Positions 45,500 through 56,625 of a DNA stretch of 64,000 bases are shown here, piece by piece; position 1 is the stretch's first letter, and every line of letters starts with the position of its first letter. The notes under the pieces are model-generated. The model ran no database searches. It saw only the letters and a list, made by a program, of their open reading frames with translations, and was not told the DNA's origin. The translations under genes were made by a program, and so were the position numbers. Source of the stretch: Trachelipus rathkii (lineage: Eukaryota; Arthropoda; Malacostraca; Isopoda; Trachelipodidae); the NCBI GenBank assembly GCA_015478945.1, contig JABUQX010004756.1:1-64000 (forward strand). The letters run 5' to 3'.

Positions 45500-47690
45500 A
45501 TGACGTCCTTAAACAGATTTTCAGAGCTGGGGGGTGATGGGGAGAATGCGGGAAGTGATGAGGTTGGGAGTGGGCGTATCATGGGAGCAGTGGGCGGTGG
45601 TTTGGTGGACGTCGGTGAAACTATTGAGGAGGAGGAGATGCCTCCACCGACTCAACAAGATCTGTTAAAGTTTATTAGAGAGAGAGATGATCAAGGCCGA
45701 GTTCAGAGAGATCGGAGAGATCCACCACCACCAAGATTTCCTCAGCAGTTAGCAGACCAGGTAGACCCAGTGAACCCACCTCTCCAGGAGTTCCTGACTA
45801 CCATAACCCAGGAATTTAAGTTCCTTAAAGAGGAAACGGCCTTGTTGCGGGCACAACAGCCAATACCGCCACAACAAACGAGTGTTCCTTCAGTTGTTGC
45901 TACTCCAGTGACGTCATCGGATTTGTTATCAAATGAGATGATGTTGATGAACTTAGGTTCACCTGTATCTCCAACAATATCAGCACCAATGCAGCAACAA
46001 CAGTTCTATCCAGGAACTACGGCTCCAATATATGGAGGTTCCCCTTATTCTGACGTTATTTACACAACGAACACGACGACTCCCATTACACAACAGACTG
46101 ACGTGACCAACAGACAGCCGTATACTATACCTCCTTACTACAGTCAGGGCATGAATGATCCCTTGACTTCAAGTACTTCAGAGATACCGATTACAGTTCA
46201 ACAGGCTGGTATCGCACCACCAATCGATACCAGATCATTTGTTGTTCCTCCTCAGCCACAACCGATTTACTCTCTTGCAGACAATAGAGAGCCAGCATCG
46301 ATTCTTGCGCCAAGTAGATTGGACATTTTGGAGCGTCATATGCTTCTGATGTCCCAATCTATCCTCTATCTGGCTGAAATTGCCAAGAACTCAAGGAAAG
46401 TGAAAGTGGTTGAGCCAGGGAAATTTAAGTATGAGGCTGATCAAGATTTGGTTAGTTATTTTGCTGATTTTGAACAGTACTGTTCATTTAACTATCCAAA
46501 TGCACCTCATCAATGGTTAAGGTTGCTAGGCAGGCAACTCGAAGGATCATTGCTTCAACTGTATAATTTGCTACGGTTCAATTAAAGAGACTCTTTTAAC
46601 ATGGTATCATCAAGAGGAGAAAAGAAAAGACGCACATAAGCTCAATGCTTATCATTCGGCATACAGGACTTCCGGTGAAAGTGTTCGTATGTACGCTCTT
46701 CGCCTGGAACATCTTGCTAAGAAAGCCTATCGTGGGCTAGATATGCGAGAACATGACTCGCTACGAACAGCTTTTCTTCTAAGTCTTCCTCCATACGTCG
46801 AGAAAAGGATATCAGAATATATTACACAGCAAGAAGAAGACAGTAACATCCGAGTGCCATGGCGGAAAATAGTAAGCCTTGCAGACACCTACGTTAGAGA
46901 CTACAATAAAGGAAAGAATGTAGTCACTTCTTCTAGCAACAGCCGGTTTACAGTGTCTCCTGATCAACCTAAACAGGACTTGGACGAGACAATCAGAATA
47001 GATGTTATCAATCCAGGTTGGTCAGAAGTTTTGCATTCACAACATGCACAGCCACAACCTCCTAAAACAAACAATACCCGCCAACAGAATACACGTAACA
47101 ATAACAATACACCACGTACTTATCCCTCATCCAATAACAGACGTAATCAGACCCAAAGCACTTACACACCGACACGTCACAACGAGAACACTAACAGAAA
47201 ACACCTCGTTTGTGATTACTGTGAGAATGTTGGGCACGTGATGGATGAATGTTACAAGTATTTAGGAGTATGCAGTTATTGTCGAAAGAGGGGGCATGTA
47301 AGGAATGATTGTCGGTCTATCAGATCCCCTCCACGTACGAAGCAATTGAATTCTGGTAGAGTGTGTCCGTTTTGTAAGGGGCCACATGCGGGAATTAACT
47401 GTTCACATAGGACACCACCGCGCAATGGACAAAGGACTCAGAGGTCGCCCACAAATAACAGAAAAAACAGATCACCACAGGCCTCTGGTTCAAACAGAAA
47501 ACATAATTCCCCACGCGCGGACAATACACACAGGGCACAGACTACACGTGACTCACCAAGGCCGCCAAGGAAGTTTCTAGATCCTTGCGACTGGTGTCAC
47601 AAGTCACATCTAGAAGGCCGATGTATGGGTCCTTCTTCAGATGAAGCAGTACAAGCAGGAGCTTTAAACTGCAAGTCTCCACGGAAATGA
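45500..47690 (+). pseudogene. element 1 gag (capsid-like region plus four zinc knuckles), one frameshift
   Basis: The ORF opens at ATG 45500 and runs to 46585. The reading continues in another frame, open through ATG 46689 to 47690, so one frameshift near 46585 breaks it. N-terminal ~260 residues are Gln/Pro-rich. A short helix (LERHMLLMSQSILYLAEIAK) precedes a Gypsy-type capsid region (VSYFADFEQY...LLGRQLEGSLL; after the break SVRMYALRLEHLAKKAY). A basic Asn/Thr-rich linker leads to four knuckles: CX2CX4HX4C at 47211-47252 and 47271-47312, and the shorter CX2CX3HX4C at 47364-47402 and 47586-47624. Gag packages element RNA. The linker YKYLGVCSYC between knuckles 1 and 2 is shared with elements 2 and 3. 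The frameshift may be decay or sequencing error. Confidence 0.85.
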
Positions 47691-47988
47691 GCCCTCCAGT
47701 GGAGAAGAATAGTTCACAGCAGCTCATGGAATCAAATGCCCTAGTAGATATAGTAAATAGTGATAGAAGTAGTGCTAGTACTATAGACCCTGTAGTCGTT
47801 AGTAGTAGTGCTAGGAAGTCGATAGCAGTAGTGCTAGGACCCTTCTACCTGACACAAAGACTCTTTTATTTGACACAAAGACTACTAGTGATAGTAATAG
47901 AGATAGTTACTCTCTTTCTTCTCACGTAGTATGTAGTAGTAGTTCCCATACGGAACCAGTAGTATCAGTTGTAGCAAGTAGCCTCCCT

Positions 47989-49572
47989 ATGGAGACTGTC
48001 GTGGTAGGAAGTAGCGATAGTCATAGTGATAGGCAGGTGAAAACAGCAGCAGCAGCAAACAACATGGTGAAACCGCATGACATTGCAGCAGAAAATATTT
48101 GTCATGTCCACCTGGCAGTAAACAACTTTCCAGTTGAGGATGATATGGTTGTTACCATAAATCTTTGCCAGGCGGAAGTGGATCCACTAATTGTTTGCGT
48201 GAAATTAGAACACAACAGTTCGAATGTGTATGACTGCCTTGTTGATAGTGGGGCAGGTGTAAGTTTGGTGAGTGAAGCAGTATTGCAGACCTTGAAAGAA
48301 CCAGTTGAACTTTTGCCATCTGCAAAAGTAGGGGTGAAAGCAATTAGTGGTTTCGGAAGGGGTAAAAGAATTCCGATTGACCAGTACGTCAATCTAAAAC
48401 TACTGTTTCAAGGTGGATTTGAAACTAAGCCCACCGAATGCTTCATCGTTCCTGAAGAATATATGGAGTTCGCCATAGTATTGGGAACATACTCTCTACG
48501 GGATAATGAGCTCTTGCCTGATTTGTCTCAAAAAGAACTCATTCGTAGAGAGGACAACGATGATATTACATTAATAGCAACAGGCATTAGTCGCCGCCGT
48601 GTGCGTACCCATCCTCATGTGGGTCGTATCACAACAGTTAATAGTGATATATTCAACAATTCAAATATTGATGAAATAGACATCCTGCATAATCAAGCTC
48701 AAGATAAAGATCTAAAGTTGATCATTAAAGGTTTTCAGAACAAGGATGTTATGCAAGGATGTTGGCTCAGGGTACATAAAATGTACAAACAATACAGATC
48801 TCAGCTGGTATTCGAAAATGGGATACTCTTTCACAAATTAAAATCGGGAGAATTACTGTATGTAATTTCTCTTGATTTTCTCGTTCATATAGTGTTAGGT
48901 CTTCACTTTTCTTGTGCCCATATCGGACGAAATAAACTTCTTCAGCTTATTTATAAGCACTTTTGGCACCCGCGTGTAAACCGGGTGGTCTCAGACATCG
49001 TCAGATGCTGTCCGATTTGTCAAAGACAGAAAACATTTTCTTCTGTTATGACACCTCCGATGTTAAAGATTTTAGCTGAGTATCCATTCGACTTGTGTGC
49101 AATGGACTTGCTACAATTTCCTCAAACAAGTTCCGGTCACAAGTACTGTATGGTACTCATTGACCACTTTTCCAAGTGGGTTTCGGTTGTTCCTTTATCG
49201 AACAAAACCAGTCTTTCTGTTTCTAACAAATTCAAACATCAAATTCTTCCATTTCTTCCAAAAGTTCCAAACCGAATTCTCACCGACAACGGTGCTGAAT
49301 TCACTTCTCAAACTTTCCAAAATGTTCTTCAAGAACATAATATCAAGCACATAAGAACTTCTCCGCTTCACCCTGCTAGCAATGGGGTTTGTGAGCGCTT
49401 CAACAGAAGTTTAATTCAGATCATTAAATGTTTGGTGCTTGAAAATCCCAGTGGTTGGGATGAGGAACTTTCGTCTTCTGTTCTTATTTACAACAACACA
49501 GCACATAGTGCTCTCGGTATTTCACCTTCCGACTTTCTTTCTTCTGCAGAAGGCTCATTCTCCAACACATAG
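47989..49572 (+). CDS. element 1 protease-integrase (reverse transcriptase absent)
   Basis: A single 527-residue open frame. The aspartic protease has its active-site DSGA at 48244-48255 (residues 86-89) and the VLGTYSLRDNELLPDL-type end near 48480. About 55 residues later comes the typical Gypsy integrase lead-in (ILHNQAQDKDLKLIIKGF), the HHCC zinc-binding region (LH...AH...CCPIC, ~48900-49020) and the DDE core: D at 49105, D at 49285 (LTDNGAEF), E at 49393, with 35 residues between the last two. The usual ~750-residue reverse transcriptase/RNase H is missing with the frame preserved, so the join looks like a clean in-frame deletion. The protease cuts gag and pol; the integrase inserts cDNA. 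Confidence 0.85.
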   Translation: METVVVGSSDSHSDRQVKTAAAANNMVKPHDIAAENICHVHLAVNNFPVEDDMVVTINLCQAEVDPLIVCVKLEHNSSNVYDCLVDSGAGVSLVSEAVLQTLKEPVELLPSAKVGVKAISGFGRGKRIPIDQYVNLKLLFQGGFETKPTECFIVPEEYMEFAIVLGTYSLRDNELLPDLSQKELIRREDNDDITLIATGISRRRVRTHPHVGRITTVNSDIFNNSNIDEIDILHNQAQDKDLKLIIKGFQNKDVMQGCWLRVHKMYKQYRSQLVFENGILFHKLKSGELLYVISLDFLVHIVLGLHFSCAHIGRNKLLQLIYKHFWHPRVNRVVSDIVRCCPICQRQKTFSSVMTPPMLKILAEYPFDLCAMDLLQFPQTSSGHKYCMVLIDHFSKWVSVVPLSNKTSLSVSNKFKHQILPFLPKVPNRILTDNGAEFTSQTFQNVLQEHNIKHIRTSPLHPASNGVCERFNRSLIQIIKCLVLENPSGWDEELSSSVLIYNNTAHSALGISPSDFLSSAEGSFSNT

Positions 49573-49574
49573 TT

Positions 49575-50950
49575 TTCCACAATATTGGAAAGAAGGTAGT
49601 GCGAACTTCCGACCATTTCGCGTCGGACAGAAAGTTGCGAAAAAAGTAATTCGCACTGGTCATAGCACGATTCAGAAGTTCAAGAGCCGATGGGAAGGCC
49701 CCTATATCATCACTGCAGTTAATGATAACCGGGTCACCTACCTTATTAGACGTGCTAGTGACCAACAAAATAGATTACAGAAAGTCCATTTCTCTCATCT
49801 ACGAGGATGGATAGATATTCCCACATACCTTCGCAGATATTTATCTCGCAACCCTGAGGTGCGCGAGAAATTCTTTACCGACGAGGATGAAGAAGACGAA
49901 GAAGAGGTTGAAGATGCAGAAGACTCTGATACTAATTCAGTTGCTAACAGTTCTTCAATATCAGATAACGATGTTGAAGAAGATCCATTTCAGTCCATCG
50001 AAGACGATGATGAAAACGATTTTGAGGGATTTCTTCCTACAAATCCCATCCCAATGGATCTATTCACGAGGTTGCCTAACTTATGGGACCAAATAGAACA
50101 ACTGAACGTTGATACTACAGAATCAACAATGTCTCCTGTGAGAACTCCAGTCCTTTCACCTATAGTGATTCAGCCTTCTCGTTCTCCGCCCAAGGTTACT
50201 TTTGTGCTTCCTCCAACCGATATAACAGATTCTTCACGAACCATTCCGGTTCCACCATTATCCTTACAGCAGAATCTCTCTGCTATTTCCCCAATTCTTT
50301 ACAGTCCCAGTGTGTACAGCCCATCTATGGATTATCATGATTTCTATACTCATGAATATCCATCACCTTCACAGATTCAAGTTTCCTCGGCTGTTACACC
50401 TAGTAGTCACACTATTGTGTCATCAGTTTTGACTTCCCAATCTCCGGCTATAACAAATCCAAATACAGTTGATTTTCACTCAGTTAGTGAATTAGAGGGA
50501 GCGTCTTTCTTGAGTTCTTTCTTCAAGGATAGACCAAGTTCCAATCTCCTTGGTCCTTCAACAGTTCTTAGTTCTTCTCGAACTCAACAAGATTCGCCTC
50601 CACCTTTTTCGCCTTTCAATTTCAGTACGTCTACTCAACATTCAGACTTCTCAGGTTTCCATTCTAACTCTCCATCTTTTCTTCCTTCAGACTCCTATCA
50701 GTTACCTTCACTTTCTCAAACACCACCAGCTCCATATCATGTAGTTGGTGAGGTTCTCGGTGATCCTGCTCATCTCCAACTTGATGACAGTGATCTAGAG
50801 TTGATTCACATAGGAGAAGAAGATCTAACCAGGTTCAACTTTCCTCCTCGTCCGTTTACTCGACGTATGGGACCAGTACCTGACTTGCCCAATGTAATGG
50901 AAACTCCTCTCGAATACGTACTCAATAGAAGAAGGAGTAGTTTGTTATAG
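49575..50950 (+). CDS. element 1 integrase C-terminal domain with long acidic and Ser/Pro-rich tail
   Basis: Continues the integrase in another frame (shift near 49550-49580). SFPQYWKEGSANFRPFRVGQ is followed by the GPY/F module (RWEGPYIITAV, ~49687-49720) and LQKVHFSHLRGW. Then come an acidic run (DEDEEDEEEVEDAED, ~49885-49925) and ~300 Ser/Pro-rich residues ending NRRRSSLL. Chromointegrases carry extra C-terminal modules for chromatin targeting, but no chromodomain was recognised here. The tail might alternatively be a structural protein. An open frame from 49439 overlaps the previous ORF; the start given is where homology begins. Confidence 0.7.
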
Positions 50951-51908
50951 ACCGGTTAGCAGTTGACGGTTTTCAGTGTTTTCAAAAACTTATCAGATTC
51001 TCAAAAGTTCATTTCTTCTTTTTCAATAGGATCTACCGATGTTCACCGAGCTGAACACTTGTTCTTGTGGTATTTCGCTCTTTTCCTCGTCATTTTCCCG
51101 TTTTCCTTCGTCCTTCCTGGTTCTGGGAATTCTGGGAGGGGATGGTCATGGGGGAGTGCAGGGTGAAATTTGCGGAATTCGCGAATGCGGATAAAGTGCG
51201 GAATGCGAATGCGGAGAAGAATGCGGATGCGGATTACATGCATTCATCTCATCTCTTTTCATGTACACTAGCTTCGGACATAATCAGTGACACTATAGAA
51301 TCGTCATTCATCTCAGCCTCACTGAATACTTGCCTATAATTCTATCAGAACGTTGTTGTTGGCTGTAGTGATTTATTTTTATTATTATTTTAATTTAATA
51401 TTTAACTGAAAATGTATAAAGAATTTTTGTAAATTTTCCCCCGGTTAGGCTAAATTTAAGGACATATTTTCATTTAAACGTAAAACACAGATAACAGAGT
51501 TGAAGATTGCCCTCGTGGTATTCAACTACCAGTATGATAAGCCAACAACTGTTATGTTCTTTTTATTACTCAACACACTTTTCAATTTGATACACAGACA
51601 CTTATTATGTGCATTTATAAATTATAAGTTTGTAAATAAAAATGAAATCAGAAATCGTAAAGATTAATTCCTAAACGAAATTTAAATAATTTGTAAATAA
51701 TAATAAAAAAGTTTTGTAAATAATAATTATTTAAATCAGCTTTTTTTATAACTATATTGAAATCAGAAAATCAGAAGTTAATTAAATTAAATTATCTCAA
51801 ATAACTTCCAGTTGATTTGTAAATATTAAATTTTAATTTAGTAGAAAGGAACAAGAATAAAACTTATTAATTATGTAACATGTAAACGGATGCAAATAAT
51901 AGAACAGG
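50951..51908. other. element 1 noncoding spacer between integrase and ORF3
   Basis: AT-rich apart from 51140-51240, which holds a short GCGGAT/GAATGCG tandem repeat (~51168-51235). No gene recognised. Confidence 0.6.
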
Positions 51909-51926
51909 TTATTCTTCTCCTTGCAG
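51909..51926 (+). promoter_or_regulatory. splice-acceptor-like site before ORF3
   Basis: TTATTCTTCTCCTTGCAG is a strong pyrimidine tract and AG one base before ATG 51928. It would place ORF3 first on a spliced subgenomic RNA, as env genes are expressed. Inference from sequence only. Confidence 0.55.
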
Positions 51927-51927
51927 T

Positions 51928-53252
51928 ATGAAGACTCTCTTAGCTGTAGGCGCCAGCGAATTGGAATTGCTCCGCCACGAGAGAAAACTGCTTCGAGACG
52001 AATTTAACCTCCATGTTATGGTAGATTACAGCTCGGGTCGGACTATCCACGACTGTCCTTCCCGGGTTGAAAAACTCATGAAACCTGATGTAGACTTCAT
52101 CTTACTATGGGCGCTTACACCCTTGGCTTGGCAGCGGAAAACCATCACCAATGGAGACAAAACCACAACTGTATTTGAGCCAAAAGTGAATTTTACAGTC
52201 GAGGGTGTACCCAGTACAATGGAAAAAATTACAAAATATGCCAAAAAGAAGAATCCAAGGGTCAAAGTTTACCTCATGATTCCCCCAGTTAAAGACATGT
52301 ATGTCTTTAACCAAAAGCGGATCATGAAAGCATGGGGTCCAGCTTTCGCCGATCACCTCAAAGATGATGACTCCATGTCCCCTCGGTTAATGAGAGAACA
52401 CTCCATCCGGTCTCTCATCCGTTTTGAAGTTTGGCATATTTTAGATACAAATGGACAGATAAAACCACTCTTCGCGGTAGTGAGGTTTTCAACTACTACT
52501 ACGGAACAAAACGACACAGCCCGGAGTATAAAAACACCCCTCATACCAGATACATCAAAAAGAAACAATTGTACCTTCAAACTCCGATGCTTTCCGATGG
52601 GTTACATGCTAACCGCTTGTTCCTGGAACAACTCATGAGGAAGTACAGGAGCTTCTTTACTTCCCGCGCCCTTTCTCGTCCATGGCCTTCTGATCGTCGT
52701 GACGTTCACTCCCGAACTAGCCATCAGCCACCTACTTTAACGAGAAGTGAAGAAAGGGAACGAATCATTCAATCAGCTATCGAACCACTTCGGCCGTCTA
52801 CTTCTCGAACGTTGACCAACATCGAGAGGCGGTTGGGTGCGGCTCCTTTTACCGGATTGCCTCCCGCAGCTTTTGTCCCCCCACCTCAAGTGCCTCACTC
52901 CGCTACAGCTTATTCGACTCCTCAGTTGGAGTACCCATCGACCTCGAGTCATCAGTCTGACTTTTCGTCTGTTCCATCGTCAACACCATTACCATACCAT
53001 TCTCAGCTGGGTGTATCTGATCCGCACCAACAAGATGACCAATTGCGATTGGAAATGCGGATGATGCTAGAGAGGTATAACTATGGTTCATTATCAGATT
53101 GTCGACGATCTTCAATTCTGAACTCGCTTAAGAAATTTATCGACGAAGAGGAACGCGTGCTTCAGTCACGTAGGCCGCGTCTCCTCACTAACAGACTACA
53201 GTTATCAGCTTTAAGGTTAGTTTTGTACATATGTAAAAATATATTGTTTTGA
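51928..53252 (+). pseudogene. element 1 ORF3: SGNH/GDSL-hydrolase-like protein, one frameshift
   Basis: ATG 51928 opens a 236-codon frame; a second frame (from 52431) continues after a shift near 52465-52480. An SGNH-like plan is visible: strand plus serine in LLAVGASE (Ser at 51955, block I), a VMVDYSSGRTIHD block with the expected Gly (block II), PDVDFILLWAL at the third core strand, VKVYLMIPPV at the fourth, and SDGLHANRLF with Asp 52596 and His 52605 (block V). The block III Gly-x-Asn is not seen. A Ser/Pro-rich ~200-residue tail follows. SGNH enzymes hydrolyse esters. Esterase domains are known in CR1-type non-LTR ORF1s; I know of none established in this position of an LTR element. No signal peptide or clear membrane segment, so it is not an ordinary env. 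Confidence 0.5.
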
Positions 53253-53444
53253 CAATATTGCGGTTATCGGTTTTCAGTCCTAAGGGTTTTCGGCTTGTGT
53301 GTGATAAGGATGTAAACAACTTCCCTCATTCTCCTTCAGACATTTTCGGGTCAATCCCCTCTTTTCGCCGCCTACCACTCACTAACAGATCTCCAGCTAC
53401 AAACAGTTTATGATTATAAGGAATTTGAGTGGGGGCGTAATTTT

Positions 53445-53456
53445 AGTGAGGGGGGA
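53445..53456 (+). promoter_or_regulatory. polypurine tract (element 1)
   Basis: AGTGAGGGGGGA lies directly before the TG of the 3' LTR, the expected plus-strand primer position. Confidence 0.8.
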
Positions 53457-54933
53457 TGTTGGGGTCGCTGTTGCAGTGGCTCCAACTTCACCCAATTATA
53501 TGCATGCAGAAGTGGTACGCCTCTAATATATTGGTGTATTTTCATTTGGTGTATTTATTTTATATATTTATATGTATGCCTTCTAATCATGACATGTTCT
53601 TTTCTCCCATCCTACTAATCACATCTTCTTTAGGCATCTTGAATATATGGTAGTTAGCCATTTTCAGAATTTAAATATTTTTCTGAGTGACCAATTTTCA
53701 TTGGCCTCCTGTCACATCATCGACCTTGAGTCCTCCCTTTTGTTGTCAAAAGGATTGCCACAATCTTGAAGACGTGAGTTATTTGGTTTATAGTTTGTCT
53801 TTTAGATGTGGCTGTCGCTCCATCATTATATGGCTTATTCACCAGTTGTCTTTTTTAGATTGAATTACCAGCTCTCTGCCGTCTTTCCAATACCAGTGTT
53901 CACCCTTACAGAGAGATTACAACAATCTCCCAGGGTAAGCCATATTACAATGCTTAATTCTATTTTTGTGTTTTCTGTTATGGAGCGTATGTACCTAATT
54001 CAAATGCCTATGCTTTTCAATTTATCTAGGTGCCATTGCTGGGCCTAGCGCCATACTTGTTAACACTCTTGCCATTGCTGGGCTATCGCCTTGCCATTGC
54101 TGGGGCTATCGCCTTGCCATTGCTGTGTTTATCCTGTCTCAAGTTTTTGGTGGCACTCATTCAATTCGGAACTCGACTCGAACAAACATCAGTTAATTCC
54201 GGAGCAAAATAAACAAGAAACACAACGTTAAGTGATTGTTCTTGTGTTTGCATCCTAGACCTTATCACACATATTAACCTTCTTGTTCCAGTAGTAACTA
54301 ACCCTTACTCTGGAACTCGAACAATAAACTCGACATTATTTTGGTTGTGTTCTATCTTAGAACTAACCGACAGTTATCAGCTATCAAATATTATTAGATA
54401 TTCCTCCCCTTGCGTTTAAATTAATAAACGTTTCATTTTAAAAAAACATCTTGTTTTTTAAACCCCCTATTAAAGATCTCCATACTACCTTGTATTCAAG
54501 GAGGGTCCTTTAATTCAAGGAGGGTTCCACTCAAGTCAAGGTGGATTTATCAGAGGAGAAATTCATGTGTTGCAGGGAATGCATTTTGGATAGTTCAGGT
54601 AATCAATGCGGTAACCGTTAGAGAAAGTAGCTCTCCATTGAACAGCTAACAGCGGTGGAGGTAGATAAGTAATTAACATCTTAGTTATTTCTTTCAGACT
54701 AACCTCTTAACACCTTTATGCGCTACAGTAGCATACTAACTGACTAATTTTCTCTCTGTCTCTAATTTTCTCTCTTAGAATTAATCCATTAATCATTAAC
54801 AGACAGTTCCTTTTAGTCTCTGATCTTCGACGCTTGCATTAGTTTCTATCTCACTTTCTAATTTATTGAGGTGGTTTTTGGGACTTGTTAACAGTAATAA
54901 TCCGGTCTTCTTCCATTAAACTCCTCCCTAACA
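53457..54933 (+). repeat. 3' LTR of element 1
   Basis: Direct repeat of 43606-45185, starting TGTTGGGGTCGCTG and ending CTCCCTAACA. It lacks the (ACT)n of the 5' copy and instead has a ~23-bp minisatellite (CCATTGCTGGGCTATCGCCT-type) at 54027-54130. The donor/acceptor-like pair (53935 and 54029) and the A/T hairpin near 54440-54462 are conserved. The sequence CATACTCTCTAAAT at 54961 resembles the 5' spacer, leaving a small doubt about the exact end. Confidence 0.8.
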
Positions 54934-54984
54934 CCGTGCATTACATTTGTTATTTTTATACATACTCTCTAAATAACACCCTTA

Positions 54985-55010
54985 TATAATATAATATTTA
55001 TATATATATA

Positions 55011-55096
<86 letters not shown>
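54985..55096. repeat. (TA)n between elements 1 and 2
   Basis: TA repeat runs to the TG of the element 2 LTR. Confidence 0.95.
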
Positions 55097-55100
<4 letters not shown>

Positions 55101-56497
55101 GGGGTGCCTGCATTCACTCCTGGTAATAAGATACCAAAGATTCAATTTTTGCAACTGATCCATTTTAAATTTCAATAGAGTAGATAAATTGGAAAAAGTG
55201 CCTAAAAAGTTTTGTGGGTCGGATCAGTTGTATTGTTTATTTCTTTATATTATGCATGTGCCAACTTTGTCCCTTAACAAATTAATTACTTACTTCAAAT
55301 GTTTTCCAGTTCATTTCATTGAGTAACAATTGTTTCTTATCTTAAAAATATTTTGTTTATATTATTTTTGACTTACTCACAAGTCTATAGTAGTTGTGCG
55401 AATACGGGCACAATACCATACCACAAGTGGATACTTTCAAAGGTTAGTCCTAACTTTCTTAAAAGATATTAATCCTAATTATTATAAGCATGAGCATATG
55501 TAAACTTAATTATAATGGTTGACTTTAAAATGGATTTATAAAATTACTGTATCATTTTCATAAACATTACAGTTCATTCAATTCAATTATCAACCAACGC
55601 TGTTCTCCGTCATCGACGAAACATTAACATAAACCCCTATCCTCGCAGGGGTAAGTATGTTAATGAAAATGTTAAAATAAAATATAAATGCCGTACTTCT
55701 TGCGTTAATAAAAATAATTAATCATAACTTTAAAATGCATTAAATTAATTCCCGTTATTATTTTTCTAGGTTTTAGTGTTTGGTCAAACATCAGTTTTTT
55801 AATGCTTGGTCCATACTATCCATTTTAATGTTCGGTCTGAAGTTTCAGTTTTGGATTACCTTTTAATGCTTGGTCCATACTATCAGTTTCAAACTTCAGT
55901 CTCAAACCATTCAGTTCTGACTTCAGTTTCGAACCTCGTTTCATTTTTGTATTAGAGTATAGCCGGACTTAAACATTGTTCGCTATATTCCCCTTACATA
56001 ATTATTCCAATATTTTCACTGTTTATAGTCTTAGACCTTGAAACAGAACTTTGTTTCATCATTTATCATATTTGTTCCATGCCTTATTTTGTTGTCGTGA
56101 AAATTGACAATATTCGTTGCTCGGTTTTTTTATTTAGCTGCCCTTTAAGAATTATTAAAGGCCAGGCCATAATTCGGAATTGTCTAATTGTTTATGCCAC
56201 CTCTTAATCACATTTCTGAAGGCGCAACATTGACAACTAAACAGAGTCCAGTGACTGTATCTTTGGACTTGTTAGAAGGAAACTCGTTGGAGTTGGTGAA
56301 AAACACGCAGCCTGGCTCAGAAACCTTCACGTAAGGCTGTCACAGTCACCAAGATTTCAACCATATCAGGTAAAATTGGGTGTTTCATCAATTCTAAACA
56401 TTGATAGGATAATTTTCTTAACTTTAGATATTCTACAAATTGATTTGAAATTCCCAAAAGTGCGGTGTGTAAAATTAACCTTTTACACTCCGTTACA
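55097..56497 (+). repeat. 5' LTR of element 2
   Basis: Starts TGTAGGGGTGCCTG and probably ends CACTCCGTTACA, whose reverse complement TGTAACGG partly mirrors the start. Contains a donor (GG|GTAAGTATG, 55651) and acceptor (TTTTTCTAG, 55769) 119 bp apart, then repeated TTTTAATGCTTGGTCCATAC units (55797-55885), and a second donor-like CAG|GTAAAA near 56369. Confidence 0.8.
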
Positions 56498-56513
56498 TAA
56501 ATACAAATTGAAT

Positions 56514-56531
56514 TGGCGCCCGAACAGGGAC
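56514..56531 (+). promoter_or_regulatory. primer binding site, tRNA-Lys type (element 2)
   Basis: Same 18 nt as in elements 1 and 3, 16 nt after the inferred LTR end. Confidence 0.9.
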
Positions 56532-56625
56532 TTTGTTTCTCTTGTCGGGTTGCGCTTAATTCATATCCTGTGACTTTATTCACATTATATTCATCGCGAT
56601 TCTCGGTTTTCCTTGTCTTTTCACA

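Larger units (their letters stand above)
43606..54933 (+). mobile_element. LTR retroelement 1: gag-PR-IN-ORF3, no reverse transcriptase
   Basis: Two direct LTRs (43606-45185 and 53457-54933), a tRNA-Lys-type primer binding site, a polypurine tract and Ty3/Gypsy-like gag, protease and integrase define a complete 11.3-kb element. Between protease and integrase there is no room for reverse transcriptase or RNase H, and none was found elsewhere in it. A third ORF sits where env would be. The LTRs differ by several indels and many substitutions and three coding breaks exist, so it is not recent. No target duplication was found (flanks GACGA and CCGTG). Confidence 0.85.

Noticed and set aside
50951..51908. 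Hidden reverse transcriptase between integrase and ORF3
   Set aside because: AT-rich with short frames and no YxDD or other RT motif in any frame.
51928..53252. ORF3 as a classical retroviral envelope protein
   Set aside because: No signal peptide, furin-like site or membrane anchor is evident; SGNH-like motifs fit better.
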